Shown: positions 1 through 7,700 of the stretch, in pieces | Numbering within the stretch: position 1 is the first letter of the stretch | How the letters are laid out: each line of letters opens with the position of its first letter | Assembly: GCA_038093975.1 (NCBI GenBank) | Contig: JBBPTG010000441.1 | Span: 1-13,243 of the forward strand | DNA from: Chalciporus piperatus | Taxonomy: Eukaryota > Basidiomycota > Agaricomycetes > Boletales > Boletaceae | Length of the DNA stretch: 13,243 nt | Direction: 5' to 3' | The notes under the pieces: generated by a model | What the model saw: the letters and a program-made list of their open reading frames with translations, nothing else | Databases searched by the model: none | Told to the model about the DNA's origin: nothing | Position numbers and translations under genes: made by a program

Positions 1-438
1 AAACGATCCCTGACTTCCCCAAAGTTCGCCCCAAAACGGGAAGGACCCTTTACCATCACCCAAGTCCTATCTCCGCTATCCTACAGACTCCGTCTCCCAC
101 AGACGTGGAGAATTCACCCCGTGTTCCATGCTTCTCTGTTATCGCCCTATCGCGAAAACCCCGTCCACTGACCGAACTTTCCCGCTCCACCGCCTGACCT
201 AATAGAAGGCGAAGAGGAATACGAAATTGAAAGAATTCTCCGTCACCGAGGTTCTTCCGGGCGCCACTCGTACCTAGTCCGCTGGAAAGGATATTCTTCC
301 GATGAAGACCGCTGGCTTAAAGAAGCAGACCTTACCCACGCCACAGAAGTCCTAGAAAACTATAAAAAAGCTCACCCGTCTGCCTTCCCCTCTTCCCCAA
401 GATCCCCATCTTCTGTCAGACGCAAAACCCGCCGCTAA
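1..438 (+). pseudogene. pol: C-terminal end of Ty3/gypsy pol (integrase tail plus chromodomain) with an in-frame stop
   Basis: Frame 1 is open from base 1 and encodes the end of an integrase: the GPF motif (REGPFTI, about codons 14-20), then the [11 protein letters not shown] stretch that normally follows it in fungal chromoviruses. An in-frame TGA at 169-171 interrupts the frame. After it the frame continues with a PNFPAPPPDL linker and a chromodomain (EEEYEIERIL, then LVRWKGY, then DRW) and stops at TAA 436-438. Chromodomains of this class direct integration to particular chromatin. If the TGA acts as a stop, the integrase loses its chromodomain, so I call it a pseudogene. The TGA is followed by C, a context known to be leaky in eukaryotes, so partial readthrough is possible but unproven. 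The 5' part is outside the window. The next ORF starts four bases after the TAA. Confidence 0.85.
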
Positions 439-442
439 GACC

Positions 443-1609
443 ATGTCCGCTCCTACCACCCCCTCGTCCTCTACTATGTCTTCCATCTCTTCTCTGTCCC
501 GTTCTTCTTCCTCTCCTACTTACCCCCCTGGCTTACCTATTCGTTCTCTACCTATTCAACCCACTCGTCCCTCCTCTCCAGAACCCCCTAGCCCAACCGT
601 CGCTGAGGCTGGATGGAATACCACCGGTCTCCCATTAAACTCCGCTGGATGGCCGATCTTGCAGGAAGACCTAGACGCCCCCACGCATATTGCCGCTACT
701 CCCACGGTCAGAGTCCTACCCATTGAACTACCACTCACCGCCCATCGTCTTCGCGACGAGTTGATGGATAATGCCGTTATGGATCGCATGTCCCAATTCT
801 TGCTAGACTCACGACTCTCGGTACCCATCGGAGCCCACCTTGATCTGGGGTCACCCCTCTTCGCCCTTTACCGCGCCTACCTGCAAGCATCCCGTCTCGC
901 CAATCTTCCTCCTTCCCTGACGACGGTTCACCAAGCTCATTCAGAAGCTGCTTCCATCCGCAATATCCACGGTGATTTAATTACCAACCTCAGCATTGCT
1001 CTCTACGAGCTACGGATGCCGGAGTTTCTGGACGACCTAGACCGTTACCTCAGAGAGTCCGCCTCTGCGGCTCAATCCCCCATCCCTGTCATCGGAGTTT
1101 CTACCTCATCTCTCCCCTCGTCGACGCCTTCCGCATCTAGCTCCCCTTTGAACGATGAAGAAGAGGCAGTGTTCTTTCGTGCAGAACGCAACCATATTAC
1201 CTCGCAACGACAACGGACTGGCACCATACCTCTATCCACCTCACATCCCCAGTACCATGACGCCTGCTTCGTATGTCACAGACTGGGCCATATACGTATC
1301 CACTGTCCCGTATACCAGTGTCCCACGTGCTTCCGCTGGGCACCCGGTCACATTCAAGGTCGTTGCCCACTTAGGCGTGGGCAGAGACATACAACCACGC
1401 CACCTGTTGCGCCCTCTTCCCGTTCCCGCCGATCAACGAATACCAATCGAGCTGCTCGACGCCCCCCTCCACTCTATACCCGTATCTCGGGTGAGACTTA
1501 TTCACGCGACGACGACGACGCCACTCTCTATGACGGAGATGATCCGACTGACGATGTCGGATATGCAAACATGACCGGTTCTCCTGGACATTACGGGTTA
1601 AACATTTGA
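443..1609 (+). CDS. Accessory ORF downstream of pol, 388 aa, with two CCHC zinc knuckles
   Basis: A complete ATG-started ORF begins four bases after the pol TAA, in a favourable context (A at -3), and ends just before the polypurine tract, so it belongs to element 1. Residues 1-60 are Ser/Pro/Thr-rich and low in complexity. Residues about 95-205 look like a helical domain. Residues 275-288 form a canonical CX2CX4HX4C knuckle and 293-308 a second one with wider spacing, CX2CX6HX4C. A basic Arg-rich stretch (309-345) contains PPLY (342-345), a PPxY match, and the tail is acidic (355-372). Zinc knuckles of this kind bind RNA in Gag nucleocapsids. Here one sits after pol instead, which suggests an RNA-binding role or a displaced Gag-like protein; that is inference. 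The short gap suggests stop-and-reinitiate translation. I recognise no named family. Confidence 0.8.
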   Translation: MSAPTTPSSSTMSSISSLSRSSSSPTYPPGLPIRSLPIQPTRPSSPEPPSPTVAEAGWNTTGLPLNSAGWPILQEDLDAPTHIAATPTVRVLPIELPLTAHRLRDELMDNAVMDRMSQFLLDSRLSVPIGAHLDLGSPLFALYRAYLQASRLANLPPSLTTVHQAHSEAASIRNIHGDLITNLSIALYELRMPEFLDDLDRYLRESASAAQSPIPVIGVSTSSLPSSTPSASSSPLNDEEEAVFFRAERNHITSQRQRTGTIPLSTSHPQYHDACFVCHRLGHIRIHCPVYQCPTCFRWAPGHIQGRCPLRRGQRHTTTPPVAPSSRSRRSTNTNRAARRPPPLYTRISGETYSRDDDDATLYDGDDPTDDVGYANMTGSPGHYGLNI

Positions 1610-1643
1610 CTAGTTTTTATCTTCGTCGATGACTTGATTCTAA

Positions 1644-1654
1644 TACGGGGGTAA
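1644..1654 (+). other. Polypurine tract of element 1
   Basis: A run of five G with flanking purines (tacgggggtaa) lies directly before the TGTTACG start of the LTR. In LTR retrotransposons this RNase H-resistant tract primes plus-strand DNA synthesis, and its position fixes the left LTR border. The same GGGGGTA core precedes the 3' LTR of element 2. Confidence 0.75.
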
Positions 1655-2121
1655 TGTTACGATCATTCATTCTTTCCTTTCTCATTACCTTGTACTAAGT
1701 CCTAGTCGCTGGTTCGAGTCCTGCCTAGGCCTCTTATTTCTTGCTTGCTTTAGTCAGCGGATGTTCTTCGATGTTCTTTCACATTCCATACTTCGTCATC
1801 GCTGACTCGTACTCTTACCAAGCATGACTCATTCCTATTCGTCATAGCTTGTTCTTACACATTCCAACCGGTTCCATGCCTGCCCTTAACTCGTTTCTCT
1901 ACTTATATAAACCCTCGAGTTTCTCCTGTAACCTTAACTTAGACCTACGCAATCTAGCTTGGTCATCCCTCGCTTCCTTGAACCCTCTGAGAGTCACCGT
2001 CCCACTCTAGAACGGACGCTAGGCCTTAACGTGGACATCCCATCGTTAGGCTACCTTGAAACCCTTGTCTTTGACTAGGCTTTTGTGTCTACGCTTTGAC
2101 CTACCCGGTACAAGCGTAACA
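1655..2121 (+). repeat. 3' LTR of element 1, 467 bp
   Basis: The LTR starts TGTTACGATC right after the polypurine tract and ends AAGCGTAACA, giving the TG...CA ends and a 7-base inverted terminal repeat (TGTTACG/CGTAACA). It contains a TATA box at 1904-1910, one AP-1/Gcn4-type TGACTCA at 1825-1831, and an exact match to the RNA polymerase III B-box consensus at 1711-1721 (GGTTCGAGTCC). No gene is encoded; the ATG-started frame at 2056 that runs out of it is an accident of the minisatellite beyond. The partner 5' LTR is not in the window, so a target-site duplication cannot be tested. Confidence 0.85.
1904..1910 (+). promoter_or_regulatory. TATA box of the element 1 LTR
   Basis: TATATAA followed by ACCC lies about 250 bases into the LTR, the usual place for the U3/R border. 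The element 2 LTR has the same TATATAAACCC string. Transcription would start roughly 30-35 bases downstream. Confidence 0.6.
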
Positions 2122-2418
2122 GGCCCATTCCTACACATTGAGGCTCAACCCATCGGCCCATCCCTACACATTGAGGCTCAACCCATCGGCCCATTCCTAC
2201 ACATTGACACTGATTGCATCGGCCCATCCCTACGCATTGAGCCTCAATGCATCGGCCCATCCCTACGCATTGAGCCTCAATGCATCGGCCCATCCCTACA
2301 CATTGACACTGATTGCATCGGCCCATCCCTACGCATTGAGGCTCACCCCATCGGCCCATCCCTACGCATTGAGGCTCAACCCATCGGCCCATTCCTACAC
2401 ATTGACACTGATTGCATC
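2122..2418. repeat. Minisatellite, nine tandem 33-bp units
   Basis: Nine uninterrupted 33-bp units each begin ggcccat(t/c)cctac(a/g)cattga. The first starts at the base right after the element 1 LTR. The second halves fall into three types: A (gaggctcaacccatc), B (gacactgattgcatc) and C (gagcctcaatgcatc). Their order is A A B C C B A' A B. Type C units contain a perfect inverted repeat, GCATTGAG-C-CTCAATGC. Because 33 is divisible by three, several frames on both strands stay open through the array. These open frames carry no start or domain of their own, so I do not call a gene. The array ends at catcagggaa. Confidence 0.9.
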
Positions 2419-2892
2419 CATCAGGGAAAACCTCCCCTGGATAATTGCATCAAATCCCATGTATTTTCAGGTAAAACTTGGTAAAATATGATAATAGCTC
2501 AATTTTCGCAATTTCATGAATTACGAACTAATTCCTAGCCTCCTCTGATCATCCTGATAATTATCAAGAATTACTTCAAATACTTGATAATTCATGACTA
2601 TTACTAGAGTAATTCTACTGCCATTCATTGCTCTTCTTTCAATTTAACTTCACACAAAGCAAGGATAGAGAAAGATAAATCATATATATTGCCAGTGGCA
2701 GCATTATCTACTACATCTCATGTACTAATCTATCACTACAATAATGATGGGCTATGATGGGCTATGATGATGATGATGAGATGGACCTACCAGTGGTGAT
2801 GGTGAGATGAGGGGATGATGGCATACACGAGTGAGCTGGAGGTGGTGGTAGGCATGAGCGAGAGTGAGTTGAGCAGTTGGGTTGGTGAGTGA
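2419..2892. other. AT-rich gene-free stretch with a simple GATG repeat
   Basis: I see no gene here. The first 330 bases are AT-rich, in contrast to both sides. A perfect 9-base inverted repeat, attatcaag (2560-2568) and cttgataat (2583-2591), is separated by 14 bases and could form a weak hairpin. From about 2744 the sequence turns into an impure ggctatgatg/gatgatgat microsatellite and then a G- and GTGA-rich stretch leading into the next array. The boundary with the array at the right is approximate. Confidence 0.5.
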
Positions 2893-3583
2893 TGAAAAAC
2901 TTACCTCATGATGGCGGCGGGGCTGTTGAGCCCTCATCTGCCATGTTGTACAAGTTGAGGGTGAAAGGTGAAGGTGGTGGGGGGTGGTAGTGGTGGGGCG
3001 AACAGCCCGAGCGGCTTGGTGAAGTGAGCGGGTGAATTAGTGGGTGCGCAAAACGCACCTTGTGATGCCGGCGGGGCTATTGAGCCCACGCCGGCCGGCC
3101 GTTCGTTCGAGATGAGGGTGAGGTGGGTTTGAAGGTGGTGGTGGTGGCCTGAGCCGTTGTGGACGAGGTGAGTGGATGTGGTGATGGGTGAGTGGGAACT
3201 CACCTAGTGAGGCCGGCGAGGCTATTGAGCCCACACCGGCCGTTTTTTTTTGAGGTCGAGGGTGAGCCGAGTTGTGTAGAGATGTGGTGGAAGGTGGTGG
3301 TGGGGCAAAGAGCCCGCGGCTGTGTTCGAAGTGAGCGGGTGTCGAGGTTGGTGAAAAATGCTCACCTGTCGAAGCCGGCGGGGCTGTTGAGCCAGCGCCG
3401 GCTGTGATTTCCGACTTGTGTTGAGATGTGATGGAACGTCACGGTGGTGAGGCAAAGAGCCCGCGCGGCCGTGTTCGAAGTGAGTGGGTGTCGAGGTTGG
3501 TGCAAGAATACTCAAATACTCACCTGTCGAGGCCGGCGGGGCTGTTGAGGCCACGCCGGCTGTGATTTCCGAGTCGTGTTTAT
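2893..3583 (-). repeat. Five-unit array (about 145-162 bp pitch), each unit with a splice-donor-like core
   Basis: A core of about 40 bases, reading on the + strand (c)acct..ga.gccggcggggct.ttgagcc.acgccggc, recurs five times. Its TTGAG centres lie at 2926, 3080, 3225, 3387 and 3545, a spacing of 154, 145, 162 and 158. On the - strand each core ends in AG followed by GTGAGT, GTGAGC, GTGAGT, GTGCGT or GTAAGT, so every unit keeps a good 5' splice-site consensus. In the same - strand frame the cores read close to AGVGSTAPPAS. This fits a tandemly duplicated exon of a spliced gene or non-coding transcript, but I cannot place acceptors reliably. Only fragments of 60-125 residues stay open. The last unit is cut by the element 2 LTR at 3584. 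Confidence 0.6.
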
Positions 3584-4059
3584 TGAAACGACTCAACTCA
3601 ACTAAGAGCTAAGACTCACACTAGACAATAGCGAGCCGATGAACTTGGCTGAGGTTCGATGAGGAAACTCCAGGAGAACAAGACTGGAGAGTCCAGTGCT
3701 TGTCGACCCGGGTTTATATACTATTGTCAATGTTTGTACATGTTGTGACTAAACCTTATCGTAGGTGACTGGGTATGACTCATACTGACTACTAGCCAAT
3801 GGCGTAACTAGCTCTACTGCGGAATGAGTAAGCGTGAGTCATATGATGAGTAATGCTGACTGATGCTGACGAGTGAGCAGTGAGTCATCAGTTAGTAAGC
3901 GAAGGTCTAGACCTAGCTTATGTAAGTAAGTCACGTGATGCGATAAGATAAGATAACAAAAGAGAAAGTGAAACGACTAAGTCCAAGAAACGAAGAGAAC
4001 CCTAGTAAGCGTAATGGAATGTAGGGATGATTAGGATAAGGAATGGAGCGTTCGTAACA
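3584..4059 (-). repeat. 3' LTR of element 2, 476 bp
   Basis: Read in sense (- strand) it starts TGTTACGAAC at 4059 and ends CGTTTCA at 3584. The left border is set by where it stops matching the other LTR copy, and the right border by the polypurine tract. The TATA box is at 3713-3720 and the inferred RNA start is near 3685. U3 contains three AP-1/Gcn4-type sites (3776-3782, 3835-3841, 3881-3887), TCACGTGA (3931-3938) and a triple GATAA run (3942-3956). Compared with the 5' LTR I count about 10 substitutions and no indel. Confidence 0.9.
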
Positions 4060-4074
4060 CTACCCCCTCTCTAT
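4060..4074 (-). other. Polypurine tract of element 2
   Basis: In sense the sequence is ATAGAGAGGGGGTAG directly before the TGTTACG start of the 3' LTR, the primer site for plus-strand DNA synthesis. It lies 19 bases after the stop codon of the 188-aa ORF, so that ORF fills the whole space between pol and the tract. Confidence 0.8.
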
Positions 4075-4093
4075 GGATCGTATTCCTAGACGA

Positions 4094-4660
4094 TCAGACT
4101 TCGATGAGTGGACCTTGATTCATCCACGGTACCCCATCTGCTGGCGGAGCAGTAGCGACCTGAAGGTTGTTGTTCGTCCAGGTCACTGGTGGTTCGAATG
4201 GGTTACCATCGTTCTCGTCGATAGGAATAGGGTGGGGAGCACCTACGAGTGCAGGGTCAGGAATAGGAGGTTGAGCGAGATCAGGCCAGTTTGTGGGCCA
4301 TTCCTGCTGATCAGGGTTCTCCTGTTGTATCTCCACCACGTTGTCCCACTTGCTCAAATCCGGGTGCCACACTACTAGCTTCATCCACTTTGTCGTCCAG
4401 TCCCAGTTAACCTCGATAGACGTGGACCGTCTGGTCACGATCATCCGAGCGAACATGAGATATTGAATGGCGATGGTGATGATGATGATGGTGATGAAGG
4501 CGAGGAGGGAGGGGATGAGCATGCGGAGGATCCAACCGTTGCAGATGATGAAGATTATAAAGAGGAGGAAGAGAACGAAATTGCCTCGATCCCTAGTGAA
4601 GTTTCGAATGAAAATGTCGCGGAGGACATTCTCCCAAGCGTAGACGTCGTTGAGATCCAT
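4094..4660 (-). CDS. Post-pol accessory ORF, 188 aa, two transmembrane helices (env position)
   Basis: A complete ATG-started ORF begins 63 bases after the pol stop and ends just before the polypurine tract. It is in the same frame as pol but separated by the pol TAA and a further TGA, so readthrough of a single stop would not join them. Residues about 27-45 and 48-71 are two very hydrophobic segments rich in Ile, Leu and Phe with a short turn, a helical hairpin. The 117-residue tail is Trp- and Pro-rich and acidic (for example WDNVVEIQQENPDQQEW). There is no obvious signal peptide, Cys-rich ectodomain or cleavage site, so it is not a classical envelope glycoprotein. The position is that of env in errantiviruses. 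A small membrane-active or viroporin-like protein is one guess. I recognise no family, and expression would need a spliced or internal RNA. Confidence 0.7.
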   Translation of the reverse strand: MDLNDVYAWENVLRDIFIRNFTRDRGNFVLFLLFIIFIICNGWILRMLIPSLLAFITIIIITIAIQYLMFARMIVTRRSTSIEVNWDWTTKWMKLVVWHPDLSKWDNVVEIQQENPDQQEWPTNWPDLAQPPIPDPALVGAPHPIPIDENDGNPFEPPVTWTNNNLQVATAPPADGVPWMNQGPLIEV

Positions 4661-4723
4661 TGGTGGTGATGGTGGTTTGTGGAAGAGAGACCGTGGGATT
4701 GAAGACCGTCAAACATCAGTCTC

Positions 4724-7700
4724 TTATACCTTTTCGGTATCCGGCACGGTATTCAACCAATTGATTTGTCCGTCATCCACCTGACTCGTTAAGTTGTCAT
4801 ACGGCTGGAACAGTGACTCGAATAGACTCCGTGACATGCGAAGAAATCGTGGAGCGGATGGGTGTATCTTGTTGAATTCCCTTATTGCATCCTGTGCATT
4901 CTTGAGATTCGATCGTGGTTCCCATGTCCGATCAGATTCCGCATAGCCTTTCCAGTGCACGAGGTATTTCAGGGTTTTTCCCTGTAAGCGAGAATCAACA
5001 ATGTAGTCCACCTCATATTCATCATCTCTGTCTTCTGTCACAATCACAGGCCCAGGCTTATCAACGGTTTGCTTTCGTAACCTGTCCTTATATGGTTTGA
5101 CACGTGAAACATTAACGACGGGGTGGATTTTCATGGTACGTGGAAGCTTCAAACGTAGTGCGTTCCGTCCAATCAGGTTTGTGATTTCGTAAGGGCCCAA
5201 CCATCGTGGGGAGAGTTTCTTAGATCTCTGCGCCAGGCGGAGATTAGCTGTAGACAACCAAACTTTCTGACCAATCTCGTAAGATGGCGATTCAGAGCGG
5301 TGTTTGTCGGCTTGCACCTTCATACGCTTCTGAGCTTCTATTATGTTATCCTTGGTTTCTTTCAACGTATTGGCAAGCGTGTCAACGAAGTCCGTAGCAG
5401 CTGGCGCTTTAGACGTGTAATTCTCTATTCCCATTCTTGGAGAATATGTGTGCGTGACGTTGAAAGGTGCTTTAGATGTAGAAGCTTGCTTCTTCGAGTT
5501 GTATGAGAATTGCGCAATTGGTAACCAATCAGTCCATTCTTCTTGTTTTTCCGATGTGAACAAATGGAGATATTGTTGTAGATCTCGATTCATACGCTCA
5601 GTTTGTCCATCAGTTTGTGGATGAAAGGCGGTGGAGAGTTTGGGCGTAATGCCAAGACATTTGCATATGTCTTTCATTACTTGAGATGCGAATTGTGGAC
5701 CTCGGTCCGATATGATGGTTTTAGGAAGTCCATGATGTTTCCATACATGGGTTAGGTACAGACGAGCCGTGTCGAGAGCGGTGACTGTCTTGTTACAGGG
5801 AATGAATTCGACTTCTTTGGAGAATCTGTCAACGACGACAAGAATAGAATCGAATCCATTCGAGAGTGGCAGATCGGTTGTGAAATCTGCGGAGATATGT
5901 TCCCATGGAAGATCCGGAACCTCAAGGGGGCAGAGTTTTCCAGAGGGAGCGTAGTTTATCCCTTTGAAACGCGCGCATCTGTCACAGCGTGAGACATAGT
6001 CTTTTACAAGCGTAGCCATTCCTGACCAGGCGTAGCTTCGTTGGAGCAGTTCAATTGTCTTTTCATATCCGGGATGTCCAGCAACGGGTGTGTCGTGATG
6101 AAGTCGAATAATCTCCATGCGGAGATCTTCTTCTTCAGGAACGTATAGTCTTCCTTTCTCGTCAATCAGAATTCCATCAGACTCTTCACAAATTCCGTGT
6201 TCTTTACAGAGTTTCATGACCTCTGTCTCACGTATTTTGAAGGTTGCTTTTCTGATCTTGTTCTTGATTAGATCGGAATCGGTTGAGAGTTGAACAGTTG
6301 ACGTGGCAACTATTCTGTCCGGAGGTATTACAAGGACAGCTTTGTTATCTGCTTCGATACCGATTGCGTGATCTTCTCTTCTTGATAAGGCATCGGCTTT
6401 TCCCATTTGGGAACCTGCCTTATGTAACCATTTGAAATTGAATCGGCTAAGATATTGAGACCAACGTGCTTGGCGACGATTTAGATCTTGCCGAGTCATG
6501 AAGAACTGGAGATTTGCGTGGTCGTTCCAGATTTCGAACTCGTGTTTGGAACCTTCCAGATAATGTCTCCACTGTTCTAGACTTCTGATAACGCTTAGCA
6601 TCTCTTTATCCGCGATGGGATAGTTGCGTTCTTCCGGTGATATGGAGTGGGAGGAGAACGCGACGGGATGCCATTTGTCTCCTTGTTCTATGGATAGAAC
6701 AGCACCTGTGGCGTAATTAGATGCGTCCGATTCTAAACAGAAGCGTTTGTCGTTGTCTGGAAAAGCGAGTATAGAGGCGGTGATGAACTTCTGTTTCAGC
6801 GTGTTGAATGCGTTACGCTGTGCATCCTCCCATGCGAATTTCATATCCTTCTTGGTAAGGTCATTCAAGGGTCTAGCCACTTGGGCGTAATCCTGAATGA
6901 AGCGACGGTAGAAATTTGCTAACCCAAGAAAGCTTCTGACGCCTCTGACATTTGTCGGAGTTGGCCATTCGGTGATTGCCTTGACCTTATCGTCGTCCAT
7001 CCTGATTCCTTCGGGAGTAATTGTCATTCCCAAGAATTCTACTTCTTTGGTATGGAAGACACATTTCTCTGGTTTGACGAAGAGGTCATTCTCTTCTAGG
7101 CGACGAAGAACTTCTCTGACTATCTTGGCATGGGTAGCGGGGTCATCGGACTTGGTAAAGATCATGATGTCATCAATGTAGACAACAACGGCGTCTTCCA
7201 TATCCGAGAAGATGTCGTTCATCATGGTCTGGAATGTTGCAGGAGAATTGCATAATCCGAAGTACATTACCAAGGGTTCGAAGGCGCCACGGAAGCACAC
7301 GAATGCGGCTTTAGATTCATCGCCTTCTTTGATGCGGATGTTGTTGTATCCCCAGCGCAAGTCCATTTTGGTAAACAGTTTTGCGCCTTTCAGTTTATCA
7401 ACCAATTGGGAAATGAGGGGTAGCGGATAATTGTTTTTCACCGTATGTTCATTTAGATATCGGTAATCTTGAACCATGCGTTTCTTTCCATCCTTCTTGG
7501 GGACGAAGAACACGGGAGAAGTCTGCTCAGATTTGGAGGGACGAATGTATCCTTTCTTGAGCTGATCATCAATGAATGCGCTGACTTCTTCTTGTTCCGT
7601 AACAGAGAGTGGGATGAGACGACCCTTTTTCGGCTTGTAGGTGTCTTTTAAGTCAATTGCATGATCCCACGGCTTACGGGTTGGCATGCGTTCAGATTCC

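Larger units (their letters stand above)
1..2121 (+). mobile_element. Element 1: 3' part of a Ty3/gypsy chromovirus, cut by the window edge
   Basis: In + order this stretch holds the end of a pol polyprotein with a chromodomain, an additional zinc-knuckle ORF, a G-rich polypurine tract and a 3' LTR that begins TGTTACG and ends CGTAACA. This is the normal order for the 3' end of a Ty3/gypsy element, apart from the extra ORF after pol. The 5' LTR, gag and most of pol lie to the left of the window, so completeness cannot be judged. Family assignment rests on the integrase C-terminal GPF motif, the chromodomain and the LTR termini. Confidence 0.85.

Noticed and set aside
1155..1574. 139-codon + strand ORF inside the post-pol ORF of element 1
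   Set aside because: It lies in another frame of the 388-aa ORF, which has the zinc knuckles and the better start.
2122..2418. CRISPR array
   Set aside because: Units are contiguous with no unique spacers, and the context is eukaryotic retrotransposons.
2056..2491. Repeat proteins encoded by the 33-bp minisatellite on either strand
   Set aside because: Several frames are open only because the unit length is a multiple of three. They start within the LTR or mid-array and have no independent support.
3579..3583. Target-site duplication of element 2
   Set aside because: TTTAT on the left does not match GGCTC at 11557-11561, and 4- or 6-base versions do not match either.
3037..3596. Short - strand proteins in the five-unit array
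   Set aside because: They overlap one another in different frames and cross the splice-donor-like sites; a spliced or non-coding explanation fits better.
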